Positions 40,006 through 48,198 of a stretch of DNA of 64,000 bases are shown one piece after another. Every line of letters begins with the position of its first letter. Positions within the stretch are counted from its first letter, which is position 1. The DNA lies in the NCBI GenBank assembly GCA_000474255.1, contig BATO01000009.1, positions 61,378-125,377 on the forward strand. Direction: 5' to 3'. The DNA comes from Aquipseudomonas alcaligenes MRY13-0052. Its GTDB lineage: Bacteria; Pseudomonadota; Gammaproteobacteria; Pseudomonadales; Pseudomonadaceae. Below the pieces are notes generated by a model. That model was given only the letters and a program-made list of their open reading frames with translations. It was not told where the DNA came from and searched no databases. Both the position numbers and the translations under genes were made by a program.

Positions 40006-42933
40006 ATGCCCGCAGTACACCGGCTTTCCCCTGTTCCGCGCCCCCCGCAACGCCTGTCCCCGGTCGCCCTGGCCATGGGCTTCGCCATGATCGGCTGCCT
40101 GCTGGCGAGCGGTGTGCCCGTGAGTGCCCACGCCGCCGGCACCACGGCGACCACCGCCACCCGGCTGGACGATGCCACGCCCCGTGACTACGACATCGCC
40201 CAGGGGCCGCTGGGCACGGTGCTTGGCCGCTTTGCCAGCCAGTCCGGCCTGCTGCTGTCCTATGACGCCGAGCTGACACGTGGCCATACCGCACCGTCGC
40301 TCAAGGGGCGCTACACCGTGCTCGAAGGCGCCCAGCGCCTGCTGCAGGGCTCCGGCTTGCAGCTGCTGCCGAGTTCTCCTGGTACCTATGTGCTCGTGCC
40401 CCAAGGCACGGAGCCGAAGGCCGCGCTGGAGCTGACGCCCACCATGGTTGGCGCCACCCGCCTGGATGAGCAGGACACCTACCGCGCGCCCCGTTCCTCG
40501 GTGCGCCTCTCGCGGGAGGACATGGACCGCTTCGGCACGGTGTCGGTGGGTGACACGCTCAAGGGTGTGGCGGGCGTGCAGGTGGGTGACAGCCGCAACG
40601 GCGGTGCGCTGGACGTGAACATCCGTGGCATCCAGGGGCAGAGCCGCGTCGCGGTGCGGGTCGACGGCTCGGAGCAGGCTCTGGATGTCTACCGGGGCTA
40701 CGGCGGCACCCAGCAGCGCAGCTACATCGACCCGGACCTGCTCAGCAGCGTGACCGTGAACAAGGGCCCCAGCCTGCGCTCGGGGGCCATCGGTGGTGCG
40801 GTGGAGATGACCACCCTCGGCGTGGACGACATCCTGGTGGACGGCAAGGACGTCGGCGTGCGCTTCACCGGCAACCTGTGGAACAACGGCGTCGAACCCG
40901 CCCACCGCAGCCGCCATTCGAAGGACGAGGAACTGAGCACCGTGCCGCGTGACGACCGGGCCAGCCTGTTCGGTTCGGCGGCCGAATCCGGCAGCGCCGC
41001 TTTCGCCTACAGCCATGAGCGTTTCGATCTGGTCGCCGCCTATGCCCATCGCAACCAGGGCAACTACTTCTCGGGCAAGCACGGGCAGGAGCGCTATCGC
41101 CTCTACGACCGCTGGGGTGACGAGCAGGCCAGCGTGGCCAACACCTACGAGCCGGGCGAGGAGGTGCTCAACTCCTCGGCGGAGACGGATTCCTACCTGT
41201 TCAAGACCACCTGGCGCCTGGCCGACGAGCACACCCTGGACCTGGGCTACCGGCGCTTCGACGGCAACATGGGCGAGATCATGCCGTCGGACATCTTCCG
41301 CTACGGCACCGCCGGCATCTATCAGTACCCCACCAGCGAAGTGAAGATCGACGGCTACACCGCGCGCTACCACTACCTGCCCGAGGGCAACCCGCTGGTG
41401 GACCTCACCGGCAACCTGTGGATGACCGACTCGAAGACCAGCACCCTGAGCGCGGCCTGGATGGCGCCGAAATCCCAGCTGTTCCGCACCGACCGCAGCT
41501 GGGCCCGCCAGGACAACCGGCGCATCGGCGGCGACCTCAACAACATCTCGCGCTTCGCCACCCGCCACGGCGATTTCACCCTCGACCTGGGCGGCGGCTT
41601 CCAGCTCGAAGACCTGCAACCGCAGAAGAGCGTGGTCACCACCCAGCACGACATCAACGCCAACCGTGGCCTGCGGGATGCCTCGCGCCAGGAGTTCAGC
41701 TTCAACGGCAAGCTGGAATACCAGCCCATCGAGGAGGTCACGCTCTGGGGCGGCGGCCGCTACAGCCACTACCGCACCCAGGACAACACCCTGCTAGCCG
41801 AGGCCCGGCGGCAGGACCGGCAGATGCGCTGGATCACCGTGAGCAGCCCCACGAGCTGGGGCAGCATGATGTGGTTCCCGGACGAGAACGGGCAGTACAC
41901 CGACGCCACCGACCCGCGGTTGAACAACGGCATCGTCTTCGGCAACAGCAACGAGCCGTTCAATGGTGTGCCGTTCAACGAATCCGGCGCCACCAACGTG
42001 ACCGTGCACCCGGAAGGCGTCAGCAACGTGGTAACCGGCTACGACTACACCCCGCAGCGCGGCAGCAGTGGCGGTGGTTTCTCGCCGGCCTTCGGCATCC
42101 ATGTCGAGTTCCTGCCCGACACCTTCGTCTACGCCTCCTACACCCAGGGCCTGCGCCTGCCGTCGCTGTTCGAAACCAGCCAGGGCACCCAGCAGGTGAT
42201 GCCTGGCAAGCACCTCAAGCCCGAGCGCTCGCGCAGCTGGGAAGTGGGCGTCAGTGCGCTGCGCAGCGACCTGCTGGTGGACGGCGACTCGGTCTCGGCC
42301 AAGCTGGCGTACTTCGACAACGATATCCGCAACTACATCACCCGTTACTACGACCCGAGCCCGGGGCTGTGGGGGCAGATGACCTTCAGCAACACCGACA
42401 GCTACAGCACCCGAGGCCTGGAGTTGCAATCGCACTACGACGCCGGGCGCGTGTTCGCCGACCTCTCGGCCACCTACTACCTGAAGACCGAAACCTGCGA
42501 CGCGGCCTTCGCCGCCAAGCTGCGCGCCTCCGCCAACCCGTACCAGCCCACGCAAGACACGCCCGACTGCACGCCGGGCAGCTACATGGGCTCGTACACC
42601 AACACCCAGAACCCGCCGCGCTACTCGGCCAACCTGCTCGCCGGGCTGCGCTTCTTCGACGAGGCCCTGACCGTGGGTGGGCGCATGACCTACAGCTCCG
42701 GCCCCACCGCGCAGATGGACAAGCCCTGGCAGACCGGCGCCACCACCCCGCAGATCGACTACCGCTCGGTGACGCTCCTCGACCTGTTCCTCAAGTACCA
42801 GCTGTTGGAGCACACCGAGATGAATGTCTCGGTGCAGAACCTCACCGACCGTTACTACCTCGACCCGCTGGCGCAGAGCTTCATGCCGGCGCCGGGGCGC
42901 ACCTGGCGGGTGGGATTGCAAACGCGATTCTGA
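40006..42933 (+). CDS. TonB-dependent receptor with STN signalling domain (siderophore or haem uptake)
   Basis: A 975-aa outer-membrane receptor. After a long signal peptide (cleavage near AHAAG, residue about 45) comes an STN domain (about 60-140: FASQSGLLLSYDAELTRGHT, VLEGAQRLLQGSGLQLLP), then the plug (DTLKGVAGVQVGDSRN, NIRGIQGQSRVAVRVDG) and a 22-strand barrel ending WRVGLQTRF with terminal Phe. LFETSQGTQQVMPGKHLKPE and NLTDRYYLDPLAQSFMPAPG fit the haem/haemophore receptor group, but siderophore uptake is possible. GAGAGAAG precedes ATG 40006. With the divergent FecI/FecR genes it makes a complete cell-surface signalling system. Confidence 0.9.
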   Translation: MPAVHRLSPVPRPPQRLSPVALAMGFAMIGCLLASGVPVSAHAAGTTATTATRLDDATPRDYDIAQGPLGTVLGRFASQSGLLLSYDAELTRGHTAPSLKGRYTVLEGAQRLLQGSGLQLLPSSPGTYVLVPQGTEPKAALELTPTMVGATRLDEQDTYRAPRSSVRLSREDMDRFGTVSVGDTLKGVAGVQVGDSRNGGALDVNIRGIQGQSRVAVRVDGSEQALDVYRGYGGTQQRSYIDPDLLSSVTVNKGPSLRSGAIGGAVEMTTLGVDDILVDGKDVGVRFTGNLWNNGVEPAHRSRHSKDEELSTVPRDDRASLFGSAAESGSAAFAYSHERFDLVAAYAHRNQGNYFSGKHGQERYRLYDRWGDEQASVANTYEPGEEVLNSSAETDSYLFKTTWRLADEHTLDLGYRRFDGNMGEIMPSDIFRYGTAGIYQYPTSEVKIDGYTARYHYLPEGNPLVDLTGNLWMTDSKTSTLSAAWMAPKSQLFRTDRSWARQDNRRIGGDLNNISRFATRHGDFTLDLGGGFQLEDLQPQKSVVTTQHDINANRGLRDASRQEFSFNGKLEYQPIEEVTLWGGGRYSHYRTQDNTLLAEARRQDRQMRWITVSSPTSWGSMMWFPDENGQYTDATDPRLNNGIVFGNSNEPFNGVPFNESGATNVTVHPEGVSNVVTGYDYTPQRGSSGGGFSPAFGIHVEFLPDTFVYASYTQGLRLPSLFETSQGTQQVMPGKHLKPERSRSWEVGVSALRSDLLVDGDSVSAKLAYFDNDIRNYITRYYDPSPGLWGQMTFSNTDSYSTRGLELQSHYDAGRVFADLSATYYLKTETCDAAFAAKLRASANPYQPTQDTPDCTPGSYMGSYTNTQNPPRYSANLLAGLRFFDEALTVGGRMTYSSGPTAQMDKPWQTGATTPQIDYRSVTLLDLFLKYQLLEHTEMNVSVQNLTDRYYLDPLAQSFMPAPGRTWRVGLQTRF

Positions 42934-42997
42934 GTTGGAGGCTTTCTGCCTGGCTGTTCCCGGTGCCCGCTTCTGGCTTGAAGCGGGCACTCAATGT

Positions 42998-43483
42998 TCA
43001 GCGCTCAATACGTGCTGCAATGTTCGTGGGATCGCCTTCTCGCAACATTTCAAATAGACGCTGCCTCTCCTTCAACCCCGGCGGGATGCCTGTAGTCTCT
43101 GCCTCTATCACCACCTCGCCTTGTGCATTGCGCATCGTTACCACGGCTCGCCCCCATCCTTGGTCGTTAAATTCAGTGATGACCCAATCGCAGGTGATGG
43201 TGTCGCCGGCATATACCGGTCGTTTGAAACGGAGCATCATTTCCGCTGCTAGCCAACCAATCTGACCCCCGATTTCGGTCATCAAACTGGCAGTGAGCAG
43301 CCCTTGGGAGACGGGTTTCTTGAAGCCGCGTAACGCAGCGTAAGGGGTGTCGAAATGCACGGGGTTGTAATCCCGAGAGATTAGGGCGAAGTCGTCAATA
43401 TCCTTTTCCGAGAAGCGACGTGTGAGGGTGAAGGCATCACCTGCGGCCAACCCCGCTGCGGCTCGCTCTCGAAAGCGTTTCAT
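42998..43483 (-). CDS. MaoC-family (hot-dog fold) hydratase
   Basis: The 161-aa protein has the R-specific hydratase pattern: SEKDIDDFALISRDYNPVHF contains the catalytic Asp and His (DYNPVHFD), followed by KKPVSQGLLTASLMTEIGGQ and RPVYAGDTITCDWVITEF. It hydrates enoyl-CoA esters or acts on a related thioester. Its ATG overlaps the panB stop as ATGA, which shows translational coupling. The association with PanB and a LysE exporter is unusual and suggests a small pathway around a branched hydroxy acid or amino acid, as inference. Codon use is less GC-biased than in flanking genes. Confidence 0.87.
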   Translation of the reverse strand: MKRFRERAAAGLAAGDAFTLTRRFSEKDIDDFALISRDYNPVHFDTPYAALRGFKKPVSQGLLTASLMTEIGGQIGWLAAEMMLRFKRPVYAGDTITCDWVITEFNDQGWGRAVVTMRNAQGEVVIEAETTGIPPGLKERQRLFEMLREGDPTNIAARIER

Positions 43484-44349
43484 GATTGCACCTCGGGCTT
43501 TTCATCAGTGAAGGAGTGTTCTGGCTCTGGGAAGGTACCTGCCTGCACTTCCCTGGCAAATGCCTGAGCGGCGCGATGCAACACACCACGCATATCAGCG
43601 TACTGTTTGACGAAGCGCGGTAACCGCCCGCTGCGCAAGCCGACCATGTCCTGCCAGACCAGTACCTGGGCGTCGCAGCCGCTTCCGGCACCGATTCCTA
43701 CGGTAGGGATTGTCACGGCGCGGGTTATTGCCGCGGCTACCTCGCCAGGCACCATTTCGATGAGCAATGCAAAGGCACCCGCTCGCTCAAAAGCCTGAGC
43801 CACATCCACAAGGCGCTGGGCATCCGCGCCACGCCCCTGCACACGGTAGCCGCCCAATTGATGCTCTGCCTGGGGTGTGAAACCAATATGAGCCATAACC
43901 GGGATGCCAGAAGACACCAGCTTTTCTACCTGCGGCAGCACCTCGACACCGCCTTCGATTTTCACAGCATGCGCGCCGCCCTCTTTCATGAAACGAACTG
44001 CGGTGTGGAAGCATTGCTCAGCAGAGGCCTGATAGGAGCCGAATGGCAGGTCAGCGATAACCAATGCGCGCCGCGTCGCGCGGGCAACCGCGCCGACTAG
44101 GGGTAGCAATTCGTCCACTGTCACAGTGAGGGTGGAGCCGTAGCCAAATACGTTGTTGGACGCGGAGTCACCAACCAGCAATGCCGGGATGCCGGCAGCT
44201 TCGAAAATTTCAGCCGTGTATATGTCGTAGGCGGTGAGCATTGCCCACTTCTGACCATTCACCTTCATCTGCTTGAGGTGAGGAATTCTCACCCGGCTGG
44301 GTTGGAGCGATTCTTCCAAAACCTTATAGGGTGGGCTCTGTTCACTCAT
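43480..44349 (-). CDS. panB: 3-methyl-2-oxobutanoate hydroxymethyltransferase
   Basis: The 289-aa protein carries the PanB landmarks: KWAMLTAYDIYTAEIFEAAG, the metal-binding LLVGDSASNNVFGYGSTLTV, VIADLPFGSYQASAEQC, EGGAHAVKIEGGVE and GIPVMAHIGFTPQAEHQLGG, and PTVGIGAGSGCDAQVLVWQD at the C-terminal part. It transfers a hydroxymethyl group from methylenetetrahydrofolate to 3-methyl-2-oxobutanoate to give ketopantoate. AAGGAC is 7 bases before ATG 44349; a TTG at 44370 is rejected. No panC is adjacent and the gene is coupled to a MaoC gene, so it is probably a second, pathway-specific PanB rather than the pantothenate-operon copy. Confidence 0.92.
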   Translation of the reverse strand: MSEQSPPYKVLEESLQPSRVRIPHLKQMKVNGQKWAMLTAYDIYTAEIFEAAGIPALLVGDSASNNVFGYGSTLTVTVDELLPLVGAVARATRRALVIADLPFGSYQASAEQCFHTAVRFMKEGGAHAVKIEGGVEVLPQVEKLVSSGIPVMAHIGFTPQAEHQLGGYRVQGRGADAQRLVDVAQAFERAGAFALLIEMVPGEVAAAITRAVTIPTVGIGAGSGCDAQVLVWQDMVGLRSGRLPRFVKQYADMRGVLHRAAQAFAREVQAGTFPEPEHSFTDEKPEVQS

Positions 44350-44366
44350 GCGCGTGTCCTTGAAGT

Positions 44367-44984
44367 TCAACCAAATGCCTGCTCAGTGAGCAAAGCCAGG
44401 CCGACCATGATCATGGCCGCCCCGGAAAGATTGCTAACGAACAGAGCCGCATGCGGGCGCGCCCGAAGTACAGACTCGGAGCTGAAACCGACCAACAGAT
44501 AGACCACGCCGCAACTCAGGGTATGCGCCAGACCCAGCGCGGTGATCTGCATGGGAACGGGCCAGGCGAAAGAGGTATTGGCGAACTGAGGCAGCAAAGC
44601 GAGGAATAGCAAAAGCACCTTCGGGTTGAGGCCGCTGATGCAGGCGCCTTTTAATGCCCAGCGCGCCCATGAGCTGGACTCTTTAGTCTCGCCAATCTGT
44701 GGTGTGGACGGATTACGCAGCAGGTTGAGACCCAGCCAGATCAGGTACGCCGCGCCGGCGATGTTCATCACTAGCATTGCGGCGGGATGACCCGCAACGA
44801 CTCCACCGACCCCTGCCGCAACGATCAACGTTGCCAAAAGATGCCCACTCAACAGCCCACTCACGGCAGGTATAACGACCCGTCCTCGCAAGCCCGCTGA
44901 AATGGCATAGGCCCAATCGGCCCCCGGAGTAATTACGAATAGGAACGAAACCGCCCAGAAGGCGGCAAAAGTGCTGATGCTCAT
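44367..44984 (-). CDS. LysE-family amino acid exporter
   Basis: From ATG 44984 the protein is 205 aa with six hydrophobic segments and the LysE/RhtB pattern: FWAVSFLFVITPGADWAYAI at the start (the P-G-A/P-D motif), SGLLSGHLLATLIVAAGVGG, AGAAYLIWLGLNLLR and SGLNPKVLLLFLALLPQFAN. It exports an amino acid or related compound through the inner membrane. It diverges from an Lrp/AsnC-type regulator, a classical pairing in which the regulator senses the exported amino acid. It is 17 bases upstream of panB on the same strand, so the exporter, PanB and MaoC probably form one operon. Confidence 0.9.
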   Translation of the reverse strand: MSISTFAAFWAVSFLFVITPGADWAYAISAGLRGRVVIPAVSGLLSGHLLATLIVAAGVGGVVAGHPAAMLVMNIAGAAYLIWLGLNLLRNPSTPQIGETKESSSWARWALKGACISGLNPKVLLLFLALLPQFANTSFAWPVPMQITALGLAHTLSCGVVYLLVGFSSESVLRARPHAALFVSNLSGAAMIMVGLALLTEQAFG

Positions 44985-45123
44985 TTCATCTTCCGAATGG
45001 GCTGGCTGCACGACTGAAAGGCCCGCAGCGAGATTGGCTTCGGAAAGGAGAATATAGAGGTGATGACAGAATTATCTTTTAAACTGACCCTTATTGATCG
45101 GTCCATTGGGGAGAAAATGCAGA

Positions 45124-45576
45124 TTGGATAGGCTTGATAGGAAGATTCTTTCTGAGTTGCAGAAGGATGGTCGACTCACTGTCACAGAGCTGGCCGAGCG
45201 CGTGGGACTCAGCTTGTCTCCCTGTCATCGTCGCGTTCGCAGCCTGGAAGAGTCAGGAGCGATCCAGGGATACCGTGCCCAGCTCGATCCAGCCATCTTG
45301 GGCTTGAATTTTTCAGCTGTTGTCTTCGCCACCTTGCGCGAGGGTGATCGCGACGCTGTTGCTGCATTCGAGGCTGCATTGACCGACATACCGCAGATAG
45401 TGGAAGCACAACGCCTGTTCGGTGAGCCTGACTATCTGCTGCACGTCGTTACGCGCGACCTACCGGCTTTTCAAGCACTCTATGACGAGAGTCTCTCGGG
45501 GCTACCCAATGTCCAGCGGTTAACCTCAACCCTTGTAATGAAGCGAGTTATTCAGGACAGAGAGTTGCCTTTGTAG
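45124..45576 (+). CDS. Lrp/AsnC-family transcriptional regulator
   Basis: The 150-aa protein begins LDRLDRKILSELQKDGRLTV and has the Lrp helix-turn-helix (LAERVGLSLSPCHRRVRSLE), then a C-terminal RAM domain (LNFSAVVFATLREGDRDAVA, VEAQRLFGEPDYLLHVVTRD). Such proteins bind an amino acid and control nearby transport genes, here the divergent LysE exporter. The start is taken at TTG 45124 with GGGGAG about 10 bases upstream; in-frame upstream TTGs would add up to ten residues. The neighbouring ATG at 45118 is in another frame and stops after four codons. Confidence 0.88.
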   Translation: MDRLDRKILSELQKDGRLTVTELAERVGLSLSPCHRRVRSLEESGAIQGYRAQLDPAILGLNFSAVVFATLREGDRDAVAAFEAALTDIPQIVEAQRLFGEPDYLLHVVTRDLPAFQALYDESLSGLPNVQRLTSTLVMKRVIQDRELPL

Positions 45577-45622
45577 GCCGTCCATCGAATGTCCGCTATT
45601 TGCCGGTAGCTGCCTGTCGCCG

Positions 45623-45643
45623 GCGTCTGCTTCCGGCAGACGC
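45623..45643. terminator. hairpin GCGTCTGC-ttccg-GCAGACGC
   Basis: A perfect 8-bp stem with a 5-base loop lies 46 bases after the Lrp/AsnC stop. There is no T-run, so it may be a Rho-assisted end or a dispersed repeat rather than an intrinsic terminator. The 240 bases between it and the next gene hold nothing else recognised. Confidence 0.45.
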
Positions 45644-45819
45644 GGCCTCTCACGAGCACCAGCTTGCGCCGACCTCTGCACGCGTCATCGAATGTCGGAT
45701 TGCTTCAGGTCATACGTCGTGACCGGCTGCTGCTCGCAAAGGCGCACGATCAAGGCCTTGGTTTTGTGTGACGCCCGCCATTAGCATCGAGGTAAATCTG
45801 CCCCACCTCGAGCCCAGCA

Positions 45820-46242
45820 ATGCACGACGATTACCCACCGTTCCACCTGTTCGGAGCCACCTTTACCTCTGAGGCCGAGGCGGAGCGCTACGCCTTCGAG
45901 CAGTGGGAGCCAGAACCCTCCAGCAGTGCGACCGACGCCGAGTATTCCGCCTGGGAGGATCGGAATCCCACCTGGCGGCTGGCCGAGGAGCTTGAGTTCT
46001 ACATGGATTCGGATTTTGTTGAGCTGTTGGGCAGCGTGGCGGATGTCGTTACGCAGATTCGAACGCCCCATGACGCCGCACGGATCAGCGCCGAATCAAC
46101 AGGGTTCACTCATTTCATCGTCGTCATGGCTAATGCAGACGCGATCTGGGCTGACCGACGCGCTACTTCTGCCCAGGCCAAACCTGTCGTGCGTGCGCCT
46201 GAAAGTACCGCGACAGTCACTTACCTTGGCCGATTCAATTGA
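45820..46242 (+). CDS. hypothetical acidic protein (140 aa)
   Basis: The protein is strongly acidic (FTSEAEAERYAFEQWEPEPS, then AEELEFYMDSDFVELLGSVA) with an aromatic-rich N-terminus (MHDDYPPFHLFGATF) and no membrane span or signal. Composition and size resemble immunity proteins of polymorphic toxins or phage-type small proteins, but no family was recognised. The upstream 100 bases show no strong ribosome binding site. A MITE-like element begins 33 bases after its stop. Codon use is less GC-biased than that of core genes. Confidence 0.65.
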   Translation: MHDDYPPFHLFGATFTSEAEAERYAFEQWEPEPSSSATDAEYSAWEDRNPTWRLAEELEFYMDSDFVELLGSVADVVTQIRTPHDAARISAESTGFTHFIVVMANADAIWADRRATSAQAKPVVRAPESTATVTYLGRFN

Positions 46243-46275
46243 GCAGCAACATAACGGCAGGCGGGCGTTCTGTTT

Positions 46276-46741
46276 GGCTCTGTCTGCGTTAAGTGTTGCT
46301 AGAAGATTTGAACCCAGCTGATTGCCGAGCTCTGATGATGTTTCTGGTTTCGCCCCCCCGGGCGAGTCCCTTTTCCAGTCGTTGAAGAGGAACCAAAAAC
46401 TTGCCCCATCATCCGGCCCCGGCTTCGCCTTGGTTCCCTCACTCCATCGTTGCTCTGGGGGCCGGCGCGATGGGCCATCCATGGCCTGGCGCGCCTCTCG
46501 CGGCATCCATGCCGCTCGTCCCCCGGCGCAACGACTGCGTTCGGCCTCCTGGAGGGGCGTTGGCGGCTGCTCCAACTTTCTTCGTCCAGCGCATCGCCAC
46601 GTGGTGCGCACGAGCTTTCGTAGGATGGTGTAGAGCGAAGCGAAACCCATGCGGTGGAGGTGGTACGAACCCTTGGGCGCCCGGAAAGGGCTGTGCTTGA
46701 GCGCTTGCATCAAAATCACAACAGCTAACGCAGACAGAGCC
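46276..46741. mobile_element. MITE-like element (466 bp) with 23-bp inverted repeats and 8-bp target duplication
   Basis: The left end 46276-46298 and the right end 46719-46741 are inverted repeats matching 21 of 23 positions, both starting GGCTCTGTCTGCGTTA. TTCTGTTT directly flanks the element on both sides (46268-46275 and 46742-46749), a perfect 8-bp target-site duplication. No transposase is encoded. The GG-starting ends and 8-bp duplications resemble ISL3-family behaviour. The body includes dispersed palindromes (such as GTAGGATGG followed by a GAAACCCATGC part) also seen near 27260. Confidence 0.85.
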
Positions 46742-46935
46742 TTCTGTTTCGGGGGCAGGGCGGCCAATCGGGCTCGTGGCGAGCGTTCGGAACAGCTTTG
46801 GCGAGTGCACGGCCTGTGTCCCATTCATCGTCAATTCGTCTGGAATTGATGCTTACCGCGCTGTCCCATCGCCTACAGGCGACCGCATGGGATAATCTTG
46901 CGCCACGAAACAACCATGAAGCGGTGATTTGAACG

Positions 46936-47478
46936 ATGGGTTTTGAGCAATTAGCTGAGCTACGGGACCGCCTGCGGGCTGAAAAGCAACAGGCGCAGGG
47001 CGAGCGCCCCGAGCGCCCTGAACGCCCGAAACAGCGCAAGCGAGACGCCGCGCCCCAGCAGGCCAAGCCGCGTGAGCAGGACCCTGCGGTGGAAGCGATC
47101 TGGCGGTTGCAGAAGCACTTCCCCTTGGCCTTTCCGGTCAACCCCGCCCCCAAGGTGCCGCTCAAGGAGGGCATCCTCAAGGACGCCGAGCAACACCTGG
47201 CGCTGCTGGGGCTGAGCCTTGAGCAGCTCAAGCTGGGCGTTGCCGCCTGGTGCACGAGCAGTCGCTACTGGGCAAGCATGGTGGAGAACGCGCCCCGTCT
47301 GGACCTGAACGGCCAGGCCGTTGGCACGGTGACGGCCGGGCAGGCGCTGCATGCCAAGCAGCAGGCTGCGCGGAAGCGTGGGCAAGCGCGCCGCAAGCAG
47401 TCGAAGCGCAAAGAGAGCCCCAAAGAGAGCCCTCAAGCGCCCGCCGTCGATGCCGAGGCGCAGCAGCCCGCGAGCTGA
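46936..47478 (+). CDS. ProQ/FinO-domain RNA-binding protein
   Basis: The 180-aa protein has a basic, Arg/Lys/Gln-rich N-terminus (KQQAQGERPERPERPKQRKR), a central ProQ/FinO domain (about 50-135: AIWRLQKHFPLAFPVNPAPK, VPLKEGILKDAEQHLALLGL, and WCTSSRYWASMVENAPRLDL), and a basic tail (RKRGQARRKQSKRKESP). It should bind structured RNAs such as sRNAs and 3-prime ends as a chaperone. Length is shorter than E. coli ProQ and lacks its Tudor-like C-terminus, fitting the minimal Pseudomonas-type ProQ proteins. The MITE lies about 190 bases upstream. Confidence 0.88.
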   Translation: MGFEQLAELRDRLRAEKQQAQGERPERPERPKQRKRDAAPQQAKPREQDPAVEAIWRLQKHFPLAFPVNPAPKVPLKEGILKDAEQHLALLGLSLEQLKLGVAAWCTSSRYWASMVENAPRLDLNGQAVGTVTAGQALHAKQQAARKRGQARRKQSKRKESPKESPQAPAVDAEAQQPAS

Positions 47479-47502
47479 CGGCTCCGGCCGGGCACGAACC
47501 TG

Positions 47503-48045
47503 CTACGGCTTCTGGCCAGTGGCAGCTGCCGTGCCCGACGCCAGCCACGCGTAGACGTGGTCGAGCGCGCCGCTTTCATCCCGGCGCTGCTCCACCAGCC
47601 GCATGCCGGCCTTTAGCAGCACACGCTGCGAGGGCAGGTTCTCCGGCGCCACCGTGGCGATGATTCGGTCGAGCCCATGCCTGGCGTGCCCATAAGCCAG
47701 CAGCGCCGGAATGGCCTCGCTGGCCAGGCCTTGCCCCCAGGCCGAGCGGAGGAGGGCGTACTTCACTTCAGGCTCGACCTGCCCGCCAGGGTGAACCAGG
47801 CCGCAAAAGCCGATGATCGCCCCTGAGTCGATGCCTTCCAGCGCAAACATCCCATAGCCCCGCTCGCTGTAATTGGCCCAGGTGACTTCCAGCCAGTGTT
47901 CGCAGGCGGTGCGGCTGATCGGCTGCCCGTCGCCCACCCAGCGCATGGCCTCCGGGTCGGAATAAACCGCGTGAATCACGTCGAGGTCCTCGGCCGCCCA
48001 CTGCCGACAGCGAAGGCGAGGGGTGGTGAACAGGAGGCGGGTCAT
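47503..48045 (-). CDS. GNAT-family N-acetyltransferase (RimJ/RimL-type)
   Basis: The 180-aa protein starts MTRLLFTTPRLRCRQWAAED and has PEVKYALLRSAWGQGLASEA as motif A and NLPSQRVLLKAGMRLVEQ as motif B, the arrangement of ribosomal-protein-type acetyltransferases (Acetyltransf_3). It acetylates an N-terminal amine of a protein or a small molecule. It converges on the ProQ gene with a 24-base gap and diverges from the secreted-unknown gene at 48199. Substrate cannot be read from sequence. Confidence 0.87.
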   Translation of the reverse strand: MTRLLFTTPRLRCRQWAAEDLDVIHAVYSDPEAMRWVGDGQPISRTACEHWLEVTWANYSERGYGMFALEGIDSGAIIGFCGLVHPGGQVEPEVKYALLRSAWGQGLASEAIPALLAYGHARHGLDRIIATVAPENLPSQRVLLKAGMRLVEQRRDESGALDHVYAWLASGTAAATGQKP

Positions 48046-48198
48046 GGGGCGTATCAGCCTGCGCTTTGGGTGGCTGCTGATCTTAGCAACCAGGATTCAC
48101 CCAGGCGTCCTTCGCCTGCTCGTGCAAGGGTGGCAGAATCTGCTTCGATTACCTGGCCGGCCAGCCTGCGGCCCCTCCCTCTCAACGGTCCCATCGCC

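Noticed and set aside
46243..46275. Possible attC-like motif (ATAACGG) after the acidic gene
   Set aside because: No partner box folds with it in the expected 55-140 base range, and the MITE target duplication accounts for the sequence.
46096..46824. Long minus-strand frame (242 codons) across the MITE
   Set aside because: It runs through both inverted repeats and the palindromes and overlaps the end of the real gene at 45820; its composition is repeat-derived, with no ribosome binding site.
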